DNA of 64,000 nucleotides from Seminavis robusta (taxonomy: Eukaryota; Bacillariophyta; Bacillariophyceae; Naviculales; Naviculaceae): NCBI GenBank assembly GCA_903772945.1, contig CAICTM010000034.1:1-64000 (forward strand), written 5' to 3'. The notes under the pieces were generated by a model that had not been told where the DNA came from, did not search any database, and worked only from the letters and a program-made list of their open reading frames with translations. Within the stretch, counting starts at the first letter, position 1. Every line of letters starts with the position of its first letter. A program made the position numbers and the translations under genes. Positions 18,218 through 28,652 of this stretch are shown piece by piece.

Positions 18218-18855
18218 TGTTTGAATCACTAAGAAACCTTCCCTCTATCAGGGTGGATTGTGGGCAACAAGCGCATGAAAGATTTGGGAGGGATCCCTCA
18301 TGTGTGCTGTGGGTTGGTTTCGTTCACGAAGCAGGCATGGGGGCTCTCAAGAGTCAAGAGGGATGGGTGCGGGTTTCATTGTTGGGTGTCAAGCTAGCTG
18401 AATCTTTCAGTCATGGATACTTTCAACTGACTCTACTCAGACTCAATCGAAATCACGTTGTTAGGACATTCAATGGCTCCGCATGGAGGGTCGTCCCTGC
18501 TCTCTAGCTAGCTAGATAGCTCCCTGTGGCATCGGGAGTACTACGACTGTAGCATGGCCCTGTCTTGGCATACAAGAGGACGTGCAAGGATAGAGCCTAA
18601 TTATGTGCAATTCCCTCCTTCAATACTGAGACTAGTAGTTCTACTTGACAAATAATTAGCAGAACTATATTGCTTGCATATTGCTACTACAGTGGATGAG
18701 CTTGTACCGGTACAGAGGAATTGGCATTTGATAGGCGAGGCTTTCATTCGTCAGCTGCTTTGAGCCATGGGTGGATCCAACCTTCCAAAATATTGTTTTC
18801 GGGCCATAGCCTCAATAATGGAACTCCGCCTCACAGAACCAACTTTCAAGCAAAC
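18218..18855. other. Intergenic between two minus-strand genes
   Basis: About 640 bp with CTAGCTAGCTAG at about 18506-18517 and TACCGGTA at 18705. No gene recognised. It contains the 3' end region of the BspA-like gene and the promoter of the MAPEG gene. Confidence 0.5.
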
Positions 18856-20639
18856 CTAAGGCAATGGGAGACAGGCATGACAGAACGGACCATCAACGTT
18901 ATTATTGTTGGGTATGAAAGGTTGAGGGCACATTGTGTTGGTAAAGATGAGATGGTCAAGTTGGTTGAAGACGGTCACGTTCCAATTGGTATAGCTGGGC
19001 AAGCATCGTCTCCAAGCGCAAAGGTCGTGATTGTAGTTTCTGGCAAACCAGAACATCCCTAAATTTCGTGAGCATGGAAAGAGTGTATGTGTTCGATCAT
19101 AGAGGACTGAGGATTGTGTGTTGATACGATGGCGCAAAAATTTCAACAACAACAAAGAACATACCTGCTCCGTAAATCAAACTCTCAAAGCACCAGCAGG
19201 AGAGATCATGAGTCATGGCACTATCCACAAACATTTCTTGAGCATATAGTACGCGTCTGACATCCCAGTTGCAAAGGTCCTGGTCGAACGGTGTATTGGC
19301 GAACATTGCAATAGTGGAGTACAACTTGGATGTATCCCAAGCGCCAATCGGTTGATTGAATGGCGTTGCCCTGGAAAGTTGAAACCAGCAGTAGTTAGAT
19401 CAGGACACCACAACTCCAGATCAAAAAATAGAGCGAACAGACATAGTATCAACCAGCTAAATTGGTACTATCCGATCGAACGCACCTGAACATATATTCT
19501 GCGGTCTCCATGTTCTTGGTGTCCCATCTGCTAATATCAATATTAAACCCGCGAGCGTGATCGAAAGTCTCTTTGAACACCTTGCCATTCCCAACATCCC
19601 AACCGCCAATGTTGGCAGTAATGCCGGAACTTGCGAAGGTGCCCCAAAAGTCATGGACTTTTGAGACATCCCAGGCCACCAAATCTTCCATAGTTTTTCT
19701 ATTTCCTTGCATCATGGATTTCATGCCAGTTACCTAAATCGTTCAACGTTTCGGACTGTGAGAACCAACCAGCAAAGAAAAAGAGAAAGCGCTAGTGCTC
19801 ATGCCAGTTACCTTGCCCGTCGCCCAACGGGATAAATCCCCGGAAAACAATCCGTTACCTTGGAACATCCGACCCATCTCAATCACATTGCTGGTATCCC
19901 ATTGATCAACTGCACCATTGAAGCTCCCGTCTCCAAATGTGGTGTCCAAGTTTGTGACCTGCTTAGTGTCCCACCCATTCAGATTGTAACTGAACCCTCT
20001 GTAGCCTAGAAAGATGCTATGGAAGGACGTGACTCTAGAAACATTCCAAGTACCCATGGGATGTCCGTATTTACAAAAAACTGGCAATGTGCTGTCGTCT
20101 ACATTGCCACGATCGCTGACTTGTGTAATGGCGTCCTGTAGCTCTTCTCTAGTAGTGAAAGAGTCAAAGGGTGCACATGTAGGAGGACCAGTCGGGGTTT
20201 GGGTTGTAGGAGGAGGCGTCGTGGGGGGTGCCGTGGTAGGAGGAGGAGTCGTGGGGGGTTGGGTTGTAGGTGGAGGCGTCGTGGGGGGTTGGGTTGTAGG
20301 AGGAGGGGTTGTGGGGGGTTCCGTAGTGGGAGGATCAGTCGTTGGAGGTTCCGTAGTGGGAGGAGGCGTCGTTGGAGGTTGGGTTGTAGGAGGAGGGGTT
20401 GTGGGGGGTGCTGTAGTAGGAGGAGGGGTGGTTGGAGGTTCCGCAGTGGGAGGAGAAGTCGTTGGGGCTTCGGTGCAGTTGTGGAGTTCTGTAGGAGGAG
20501 GAGAGGGTGTGGGGGGTTCCGTAGTTGGCGAAGGAGATGGGGATAATGTAGTGGTACCGGTAGGAGGCCCGCAACGCGTGATCCACGACCAAGTGCGTCC
20601 AAGCAATCCTTGTTGCTCTGCATTCAAACCTCGTGACAT
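18856..20639 (-). CDS. BspA-like (DUF285) surface protein with Pro/Thr stalk, 4 exons
   Basis: Exons, in minus-strand order: 20639-19812, 19733-19486, 19370-19165, 19058-18856. They total 1485 nt, an exact 494 residues plus stop. All three introns are GT-AG (78, 115 and 106 nt) and the joins keep frame. Residues about 30-155 are a PPTT/PPPTT-type Pro/Thr stalk, probably heavily O-glycosylated. From about 165 on come DUF285/BspA-like repeats with the usual 'W-D-T/V-S-x-V ... M-F ... F-N' pattern (GWDTKQVTNLDTTF, QWDTSNVIEMGRMF, AWDTSKL, NWDVRRV). Such repeats occur in surface and adhesin-like proteins. The first ATG is at 20639, but the frame is open upstream to about 20792 and contains a signal-peptide-like stretch (LPILPSVSAFWWQTANANA). 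The true start is therefore probably in an upstream exon I could not place. Confidence 0.88.
19734..19811 (-). other. 78-nt intron flanked by a 15-bp direct repeat
   Basis: The donor side reads AG|GTAACTGGCATGA and the acceptor side reads AG|GTAACTGGCATGA. The splice sites thus lie in two copies of the same 15-mer, one copy at each edge, as expected if the intron arose by insertion with target-site duplication. Confidence 0.85.
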
Positions 20640-23062
20640 TGGTTGACCACGAAAGGATCCACGCTTGTCCGAAAGTTCGTCGGCATTGGCATTGGCAGTT
20701 TGCCACCAAAAGGCAGAAACACTTGGGAGGATCGGAAGGCGAGAAACGAAAAGCTCTTCATGGTCGTTGCGTCTGTTGACTGTTGCTATTCTTCAGGTTG
20801 CTTTCTCGAAGCTAGAGAAGAAGAATTGTGAGACTGACTGTCACTCTGCATTGTGCATTGTGCATTCATCATCATTCCAAGTGACGTAGAGAAAGAACGA
20901 GACGCCGTAGCGATCATGCCAAGGGCGGCATTTCCATGATCACAACCGACGGTCGAGTGGAGGAAGTCGCCGATGGCGAGGGTGTGAAGGTACAGTAACA
21001 TTGTGTGTTTGAACAGGTGCACCTCGAAAATTGGCTTGAAGCGTTGGGTTTCATGGACGCTGTTGCCATTACCAGTACCAGGTAGCGTTCATTCTACAGG
21101 AATGGAGGGTACGTCCGATCGTAGTGGTATCATACCAGTGCAATTGCCAATCAATCTCGGGTCTCGAAGCGTTTGTTTCAGGGACGCCTCCATATCGTGT
21201 CGACTGTCACTCGAAGTCCGTGGGCCGTGGGAAAGTCGGTGCAGGATCCCACTTGCAGGATCCCCGAGAATGGCCGCCATGGTAATGGTATTGTAAGTTG
21301 ATCCTCCTCGAAATAGGTTACAGTACATGAGCTTTACTATGAAGTATCATTGTGGACTACTACATGTACATGTTTGTTGTTGGTACTGTACCTCATCATC
21401 GTGATCCGCTCCAGTGTCCACAGTCGACAGACTTTGCCGAGGCCTAGGGGTTGAAAAGTTGAAAAGAGTGCGGTGTGTGCGCTGCGTTATTGAAGTTCTT
21501 AATTCCTTGAATTTCTTCAAAACCGCTCGGTTAACGGTACGGTAATGTTAATAAAAGATCTGTGCCAGCAATGAGTTTCCGTACCGGTACTCACTTAAAG
21601 GACAAACCTCTTCATTCCAAAAGCTTGCTCCGGGTTGTAAACCATTTGCGCTCACATTTTCAAGGGATTTACATCGTCGAGTCATTGAAATTCGCTCGCC
21701 AACAGTTAGACCATACCGGTACCTTCACAAGTGATTGACAACTCGAAGCCTCACGGAGGGCTCATCAAAGAGGATCCAAGGGTTCTAGGCAACATCACTG
21801 AAACATTAATACTTCATTTACTAGTAGTCAAGGAGTATGGTACATCCAAGCCACTCCCAGCACCACAGCGATTCACGAAGCTTGTTCCAGCAGAGCTCAG
21901 GTTCATGAACAAGCAAGTTCCACCAAGAACATACCCATGCTTGCAAAACTGATTGGAAAAATCACTGTGCAGTTGAGTGCCTGGTTAGCTTATCTGCTAT
22001 CGGTAGGCTAACTACAAAGGAAGGGTCCAAGGGAAATGGAAACGAAACAAGGATCGATGCTGGTATAAACCACATTTCGTTCGCTCAGCTCATTGATACC
22101 GGTATAAACGATCGATCCTGGTATAAACGACGGTATCATCTGATTGAGGAATGATTCAAATCCTCAAGACGCGCAAATGCATACCGTTACTTGTACCCGT
22201 GAAGTGGTGGATCGCTTCTTGCCTTGAATTTCTAGACGCGGCAACAAATGGAATAGGTTGCTTGAAGTTCATTTTTGAGAGCGTTGTTGCCGCTTGGGCC
22301 GCTTGGGGACAAGTTGCTCCATATTCCACCTCAAGAAACCCTACCACCGGTAACGTTGCCGCGTATCAATAACAGAAACGCTCATGATTCTCGCGTACAT
22401 AGTCTATTTTAAAATAGTACAGCGCAGCTCCAGTTTTCTTTGGATGCAATTGTTAACTCTTCTGGATTGTGGAGTTTTAGGAGAACACCTCTCGGCGATC
22501 TTTCGTGCACTACTCCCCATAATACAATTCGCTCATGCAGTTGTCGAAGACGCGCCACAAATTGGGCCTCTTTATCAATAGAAAACAGTGCACCGCAGTT
22601 TTTTTTTAATACCAGTGCAATCATAGGAGAAATTAGTAGTTCTCCTTGTATTTTTAAGGTCGAGTCCTCTTGTTCCTCCATCCGGGACCAAATGACCAAA
22701 CAAAACCTATCACCAATCAAACAAATCGAACCAAGTTAGAGATCTAGTTGCGCGTCGAATGATTGATTGATCATTCAATCGAATCCGTCAATCCACTTTC
22801 AGGCCAGGCTCTGGACGCTCCAAGGATACCGTATGATGTTTTAAAAAAGAAGTGAGGTCGCTGTCCCAGCCAGTCCAGGTACGTTCCGCTCGAGCCTGCC
22901 TGGCTGGCCATCATACCACGAGGATCAACCTCTGGCTGCTCCGGATCCAGAGCTCCAGTAGGCTCACAAAAACCAAAAGCTAAAAAGCAAAATCAAACAA
23001 TCGGCCCAACTTTGCTTTCACCCAGCCACCTGGCTTGCATTACTCCCTTCTAAACCAAGACA
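20640..23062. other. Large intergenic region
   Basis: No convincing gene. Possible 5' exon material of the BspA-like gene lies at 20640-21022 on the - strand. TACCGGTA palindromes at 21582, 21714 and 22097. A minus-strand open frame at 22409-22720 (103 codons) looks vaguely protein-like but has no recognisable domain. A palindromic stretch around TGATTGATCATTCAATC lies near 22762-22780. Confidence 0.45.
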
Positions 23063-23941
23063 ATGAAGTTCTCCAACACCATCTTTGCCGCTGCTGGCCT
23101 TTTCCTGGTCCAGCCTTTCTTCTCAGATGTGGCTCTTGCTCAAGGAACTCCAGATGACCTCCCCCCTGCCTTGGAGACTTGGTGTGACCAATACCACGGA
23201 CGTGACTATGGTGTGTGCAATGCCTATTGTGAAGCCCAGGACTGTGAAGGGCCCAATGCTGACAAAAACTCCTGTGATGGGTTGCGTGAAAAGTTCCTTC
23301 AGTCGACAGGAGAAACCAGGTTCCCCTGTGAAGTATCCCGTTGCCCTTGTTGGGACAGCATTGAAGACATCTCTGGTGGTACCAGCTTTGCTGGTGATGT
23401 CTATAGTACTCTTGTTGGGTACTATAGCGTGAATTTTGATGTTGGTTCAGCCGCAATCGTTCTAAATATTTGCCTCGGATACAATGATGATGGATCTTTT
23501 TCCCTTACAGGTTTGGAAGAAGCAGATATTGTTGCTTGCACTAACGATATTTTGACTTATGCCGCAGCCAACAGTGGAGTTGGGAACAATATCAAATCTT
23601 CCTGTACTCCCTACCCAGCACCTACCACCACTTGTCCCTGCTGGGATGGATCTGACACCAGTGGCTCCTTTCCCATCTTTCCAGGCCTCGATGGTCGCAC
23701 CATCTGGTTTAGTGAGTTTAGAAAGGCCAGCTCTGACATTTCGGCCGGTGTTTGGTTGAAAAATGGAACTAGTACCAGCAGCTATAATACGGGTACTGCT
23801 GGTCCGGGCAATTATATTTGCATCGGCTATGATGGCAACAGTTATAAACAGATTGCCTCTGAGGAATTTGAAGCTTGTTACAACGATTTGTTGTCTTGGT
23901 CTGCCTACTTTGGCGAGAATGAGTGCCATGCTTTCTTTTGA
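23063..23941 (+). CDS. Secreted Cys-rich protein with two CPCWD modules
   Basis: 292 codons from ATG at 23063. Clear signal peptide, residues 1-27 (MKFSNTIFAAAGLFLVQPFF, then SDVALAQG, cleavage after ALA). The mature part begins with a Cys-rich segment (WCDQYHG, YGVCNAYCEAQDC) that I associate with diatom secreted proteins. It is followed by two related modules, each starting CPCWD (about residues 93 and 192) and ending in a Cys after Y-N-D-L/I-L (LEEADIVACTNDIL; SEEFEACYNDLL). This internal duplication is visible by eye. There is no transmembrane segment after the signal peptide, so it is probably extracellular or cell-wall associated. Function unknown. Confidence 0.88.
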   Translation: MKFSNTIFAAAGLFLVQPFFSDVALAQGTPDDLPPALETWCDQYHGRDYGVCNAYCEAQDCEGPNADKNSCDGLREKFLQSTGETRFPCEVSRCPCWDSIEDISGGTSFAGDVYSTLVGYYSVNFDVGSAAIVLNICLGYNDDGSFSLTGLEEADIVACTNDILTYAAANSGVGNNIKSSCTPYPAPTTTCPCWDGSDTSGSFPIFPGLDGRTIWFSEFRKASSDISAGVWLKNGTSTSSYNTGTAGPGNYICIGYDGNSYKQIASEEFEACYNDLLSWSAYFGENECHAFF

Positions 23942-24181
23942 GGATTAGATGCTACAAATGTCTAAGAATTGAAGCTTGAGTGATGGTTCAGTATGGTGTC
24001 TGCTGAAGAGCAGCCTCAGAAAGGCCTCCAGAAGCATGAGTTGAGATGTGCATGGTGTTTCTGCACTGTATGGTTTAGTGAATTAGTGAATTGCATTTGA
24101 AGAATGGTAAAGAAAGATGTGCTCTTGAGCAATAGCAGCCATCTAAATATAACTTCAGTTGAAAGCATACCAGAATCGTCC

Positions 24182-25216
24182 TTAGCTGCTACGGTAGCGC
24201 TCATAATGCATCGCCATGCGGATAACAGCAATGTACGTCACAGGCAACAGTGGCAGAAACATGCTCGAGAGAACCAACATTGTCCCCAGAAGCAACGGAA
24301 GTTGCACAATAATCGTTCGTAAATACCGTCCCACGAGAGAGCCAAATGCAAGAGTGAATGCATCCTGCAAGAGCCGTCCCGGCAACGCATTCATGACTTG
24401 TCGCGCATAATACAGCAAAATCTTGGCCGTATACAGTACTGCAATCGGCAGGGAAAGTACAATGCAAACCAGGAGCCTGGTCAAGAACAGCGGTGTCATT
24501 GCCGTATCCACGAGGTGCCCGCTCCACGTCGCACCTAGCAACGTGTAGAATCGCAAGTGGATATGATACCAACACCGTAGATTGTTCAGGATCTGTTGGT
24601 CGTAAAACTGGTTCCCCAGTTTCATAAGGTCCAAAAGCACTTCGTCCCAATCTCCGGTATAGTCCCAATGGTAATCCCAGTGCTCCTCTTGTTTCCAATC
24701 TCGATCGCTGTCATTGTCATTGTTTGGCCACGTGGTTCCCTTGAGCATTTGGAGTACGATTCGGCAGTACAATAGGACGCACAAGGGAAAGGAAAACAGA
24801 ACGAGTGTTGGAACCACCACGAGACGTTCCATTGCAAACTTGAAGATACATGCCAAGTCTCGATGAGAACTCGTCCTGGTCGAGGGTGACCCACCACCAC
24901 GGCTATCCTTACTTCTTTGGTACCATTGCGTTCCGGTGCTGTCGCCCGTTGATGCAGTTTCATTGGACCTCCAACTGGCATTATTGATGTCACGGTCCTC
25001 GATGACCTTTTGCTCGTTGTCGTCGGTACTTCTTTCGTAGCATTGCTTCCCCGTGCTGTTACTCGTTGATGCAGTTTCGAAACAGAACAATAACCCAATG
25101 ATGACGCTGACTGGAGCTGCCAGTATCCACGGTAGCGTCACGAGCAGCACAAAGAGAGGAGAGGCCACGACTGTCCAGAACAATGTATCCGAACGCGCTC
25201 CTCGTGTTTTTGGCAT
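24182..25216 (-). CDS. Polytopic membrane protein, function unknown
   Basis: 344 codons from ATG at 25216. Hydrophobic segments at about 12-46, 130-157, 240-268 and 285-335 suggest five or six helices. A hydrophilic loop (about 48-118) is rich in Ser/Thr/Asp, and a Trp/Asp-rich acidic segment (HWDYHWDYTGDWDE) lies near 185. No transporter or enzyme signature is visible. The start is doubtful: an upstream open frame (25217-25589) in the neighbouring frame looks like the real N-terminal part, needing one base (or 1 mod 3) removed to join. The protein may therefore be about 470 residues. Confidence 0.72.
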   Translation of the reverse strand: MPKTRGARSDTLFWTVVASPLFVLLVTLPWILAAPVSVIIGLLFCFETASTSNSTGKQCYERSTDDNEQKVIEDRDINNASWRSNETASTGDSTGTQWYQRSKDSRGGGSPSTRTSSHRDLACIFKFAMERLVVVPTLVLFSFPLCVLLYCRIVLQMLKGTTWPNNDNDSDRDWKQEEHWDYHWDYTGDWDEVLLDLMKLGNQFYDQQILNNLRCWYHIHLRFYTLLGATWSGHLVDTAMTPLFLTRLLVCIVLSLPIAVLYTAKILLYYARQVMNALPGRLLQDAFTLAFGSLVGRYLRTIIVQLPLLLGTMLVLSSMFLPLLPVTYIAVIRMAMHYERYRSS

Positions 25217-25589
25217 TGTCGACCTGTTGCCGCCAGTTTCCCCAAAAGTTTGCCCCGTTCGATATCCATTTCAGATACAAGGATTCAGCTCGAGTTGATG
25301 TAGCGTTTGTAGCTGTACATGTAGCTGCAGCTGTAGTGGTGGTTGTCGCCGTTTTATCGTTTGACTCGTCATTGCGCCGCTCAACCGTGAGTCCACGCTG
25401 TGCATTATTTGGACTGTCATCTGCTGTGGTTTCGGTTTGGACAGTTTCGTTCTTGCTGTCATTTTTCGTGCCCTTGTTTTCGCGTCCACTCTGCTGTTGG
25501 ACTGGACAAATATCATTCGAAACAACATCAACGGTGTTCTTGGAACTCGCGCTTGATCTTGCAATTGTCGTCTCTGTATCGTCTACCAT
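25217..25589 (-). other. Likely 5' coding part of the 24182-25216 gene, out of frame
   Basis: ATG at 25589 starts a frame (MVDDTETT) of about 124 codons before it overlaps the downstream gene. It is rich in Asn, Asp, Thr and Ser, typical of disordered N-terminal regions in this window, and ends with an amphipathic stretch (SLYLKWISNGANFWGNW). No clear GT-AG intron joins it to the next frame, so a one-base indel is the simplest link. Confidence 0.4.
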
Positions 25590-25994
25590 GGTACTGCAGT
25601 TACTTTGCTTCGTGAGCACGCAGTCGAACTGTATACGAATGTGACCAATCGGGGAGTGGAGAGATCGTGGAAACCATCCAGCTATCGCATACCGTACCTG
25701 GTAGCGTGGAATGCTTCGAGGTGGGCAGTAAGGTCGATGGATGCGCGTCGTTTTTGCTGGCTCGTCCACGAAAGATTACAGTATGGTGTCCCGATGTGCT
25801 TGCTTTGATTGAAGAATTAGGGAAACCAAATCAGCAAAATGCAGGGGTGTGGGCTTTTCCTTCGATGTATTGATTTATTTTAATTTAAAATGGCATTCAA
25901 TTGATCGTCGTGGGTGCTCCGACCGATGAATGAATTTACTTGTACTGTAGCCAGTTTCCTCGTCACGACAACTTTAAATTTTTTGAATGATCCA
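25590..25994. other. Intergenic, nothing recognised
   Basis: About 400 bp between two minus-strand genes, AT-rich near 25870-25990. No feature seen. Confidence 0.5.
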
Positions 25995-27443
25995 TCAAGT
26001 AGGAGCGGATTGTTGCAATTTTTCCACCATTTCGTCATCCATCTGTACTTGTTTTTTTATCCATTCATGTCGTTTCCAAAGATACTGCGTGTCGGCAAAG
26101 TATATTGGAATGGGAGGAAGAATGTTCTGGAATCCTCCTAGTACCCGTTTCCACTTTTGTTCTTTCTCATCGGGCATGTTTCGCACACAATGATACATGA
26201 GTTTGAGATCATTTTTTCCAATTTGGTACAATGGCCACGTGAATGCCTTGCGTGCTTTCATGGCATGTCCGTATGTTTTGTATTTGAGACGTGTGGCATT
26301 GAAACTGGTGAACCAATTGTGAAAATGGAATCCAGTATAATTGGATCTGGAGGAGTGATGATGATGATGGCCATTGTCATTTCCTCCTCCGTAGGCTTGT
26401 CGTCCACAGAGCATGCGAAAGTCGGCGGCATTCCAGAGAGGATGTCGACCTGGCACCAACTTTGAGAAATCTTTGGAACACGCTCGTCCGTATCCGTGAG
26501 CTCGTCGTGGTCCATCCCGAAACGCGAGTGGATGTACGGATCTATTTCCAATCATTTCAATACAAGCTCCCAGTATCATTTCGGGATGATACCAACCTCG
26601 TTGGGCCGTGACACATTCAGGTGATGTTTCAAAGACCAAGGAGGAAGCAGCGAGTTTGACGTTGGATGTAAAGCATTGATGTTGTGCATAGTCCAAGTGC
26701 GGAATGTCGCATTCCTGTGCCGCCCTGAGGAAATCTCGGGTGAATGTTTCATCGGCATCGGCAATGATTCCCACGTCGAATGGTGTCATGCCCATTTCCT
26801 TCCATCCCCTGAGAATTTCTTGTCGTTGCGCATGTTCTCTGCGAATTCCCGTGAACCGTGGTTTTTCGTTGGTGTAAAGACGTATTTGTAGCTGTGGTGT
26901 TCCAAAGAGTGTTTGCAGCTGTTGAATGTGATTTTGGTCATTGGCTCTTCGAACCGGTCTAGGGTCAAAGTTTTGCGTGCGATTGCTTTCTACAAAGACC
27001 ATGCCGGCATAGATGCCATACGATTCTGCAGCCACAATTTGCAGCAGTTCTAAAGGTTCTTCGGCAATCAGACTGCCTAGAAAGAGTCTTCGTCGTCTTG
27101 ACTTGGCAGATGGATGATATTGATATTGATAGCCGTAGCGTTGACAACGTTTCTGTGGATCATCTTGATCAATCTGACTTTGAAGGTCTCGAAAGAAGGA
27201 AGTTGGCTTTTCGGACAGAATGTCAGTGGGGATATCCAACGAAAACTCCATCGAAGTTGCAGCTTTGACCAGCATTGGTCCATCCAGCATTGGCATTGGT
27301 CGCGGGACTACTTTTACATCTACCGGAACATCCAATTCCACTTGCAAAGAGAGCGAAAATACCACACAGAGCAGAGATACTGCTGCTAGCACTGACAGTA
27401 AGAACCTTCCAATGCAGTTGCTATAGCATTGCCTTCTCCCCAT
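25995..27443 (-). CDS. GT17-like type II membrane glycosyltransferase
   Basis: 482 codons from ATG at 27443; the frame extends 12 codons up without an ATG. A short cytoplasmic tail, then a signal anchor (RFLLSVLAAVSLLCVVFSLSL, residues about 13-33), gives Golgi type II topology. The core matches the glycosyltransferase family 17 pattern (the family of beta-1,4-mannosyl-glycoprotein N-acetylglucosaminyltransferase). It shows AAESYGIYAGMVFVESN, a preserved region with REILRGW-like helix, then DVGIIADADETFTRDFL with an acidic D-x-D-E site at about 228-231, and a late FHFHNW. A His run (HHHHHSS) lies in a loop near 370. Expected role: adding a sugar from a nucleotide donor to glycoprotein glycans in the Golgi. 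The family call is moderately sure; the sugar is not. Confidence 0.8.
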   Translation of the reverse strand: MGRRQCYSNCIGRFLLSVLAAVSLLCVVFSLSLQVELDVPVDVKVVPRPMPMLDGPMLVKAATSMEFSLDIPTDILSEKPTSFFRDLQSQIDQDDPQKRCQRYGYQYQYHPSAKSRRRRLFLGSLIAEEPLELLQIVAAESYGIYAGMVFVESNRTQNFDPRPVRRANDQNHIQQLQTLFGTPQLQIRLYTNEKPRFTGIRREHAQRQEILRGWKEMGMTPFDVGIIADADETFTRDFLRAAQECDIPHLDYAQHQCFTSNVKLAASSLVFETSPECVTAQRGWYHPEMILGACIEMIGNRSVHPLAFRDGPRRAHGYGRACSKDFSKLVPGRHPLWNAADFRMLCGRQAYGGGNDNGHHHHHSSRSNYTGFHFHNWFTSFNATRLKYKTYGHAMKARKAFTWPLYQIGKNDLKLMYHCVRNMPDEKEQKWKRVLGGFQNILPPIPIYFADTQYLWKRHEWIKKQVQMDDEMVEKLQQSAPT

Positions 27444-28652
27444 ACTACTAGTACATGTATATATGGTGCCAACATGCACTTATGATATCATCAGACTATG
27501 CATGGACCTGAGTGGAGTTCAAGTTGGATTCGTACCCTCAATTTGTTTGTGCCGGGAGCGCTGTGTTAATTGCTTTCTCGATCTTTTGTATCTTCACGAA
27601 GGTTCAGGTTGAAAAATTGGATCTTGAATATTTCCACGTGGCGTGGGGACCGTGGAAAGTTTTCACCGATTTTTCTAGGATTTGCTCCAGCCCGCCCCTC
27701 TCAACCACAGACTACTTGCTACTCGTTAATCGTTACAGGTACCATGCAGTATTATCAATGATTTTAAAGCTCTTGCTTGCCAATCGTAGGTGTACCGTAC
27801 CTTGGATCTTAGTAAGCACTCGTTTCACGTTACGCAGATGTTGTATTCAAACGTGTCTGCACTTGTTCATCCAGGGAGTGAGCCGCCAGAGCCAACGCCC
27901 TCAACTCAACTTGGGAAAGGTCATCTCCAATCCAACCTTTGGCGTGGGCGTTCTTGTGAGACAAAATGGAGTGATGTGCAATAGGACGTTGGAAAGGAAT
28001 GTTCCCATGGATTAGGGAGAAGCAAAGGAGCATCTTGGATATCGTTGAAAGTGTGTCGGAGAGGATGTTGGGGTTGACAACCATCGCCACCAAGGCTCCT
28101 GTATCATTTTCAACGAATGCGAGCTCCCGGTGATCACATGCTCTTTTATATACTCTTTGTGAAGTCGCAGCACATTTCTTTCACATTGGATTTCTTCTGG
28201 CCAGAGATGAAGAGTAACCAGCCCTCTTCCAATGGCCGCCGTGGAAAGGCTCCATCGTGGAAATCCATGCAAGGCCAGTCGCGGCTCTGCTTGGATAAAA
28301 AACCACGTCTCAAATCATTTAGGGGAACCTGCGTCAAAAATCAGAGCTTGACAGCCATGCAATTGGAATTTAGAAAGTGAGAACTTGAATTACCATATCT
28401 ATCAGTAATTCATTGATACTGTAGTTACTAGTTACTACTAAGTAGTATCCCTCTTCTAAAATAAGCATGTCTGCACCCGTTCGTTTTGATATGCACTTGG
28501 TACTCTCCTTCTTTACTTCACTATAAATACTCTGTACCGATGCGACCTTTGTGGTTCCCGGGCCTCTGAAACCGGTGTAGTCTTTTATCCGGACTTGCTT
28601 TTACTTTCACTTTCACTTTCACCTTTCAATGAAGTTGATGGATTGATTGACC
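27444..28652. other. Intergenic promoter region between divergent genes
   Basis: Between the GT17-like gene (-) and the first LRR gene (+). Open frames such as 27512-28015 have no ATG-led product or domain I recognise. A CTTTCACTTTCACTTTCAC triplet repeat (about 28604-28622) sits just upstream of the LRR start and may belong to its 5' UTR or core promoter. Confidence 0.5.

Noticed and set aside
20014-20646. Val/Gly-rich plus-strand frame of 210 codons
   Set aside because: Antisense shadow of the Pro/Thr stalk of the BspA-like gene.
27512-28015. 167-codon plus-strand frame with a hydrophobic start
   Set aside because: No supported start or intron pattern, length within chance expectation, and no recognisable domain.
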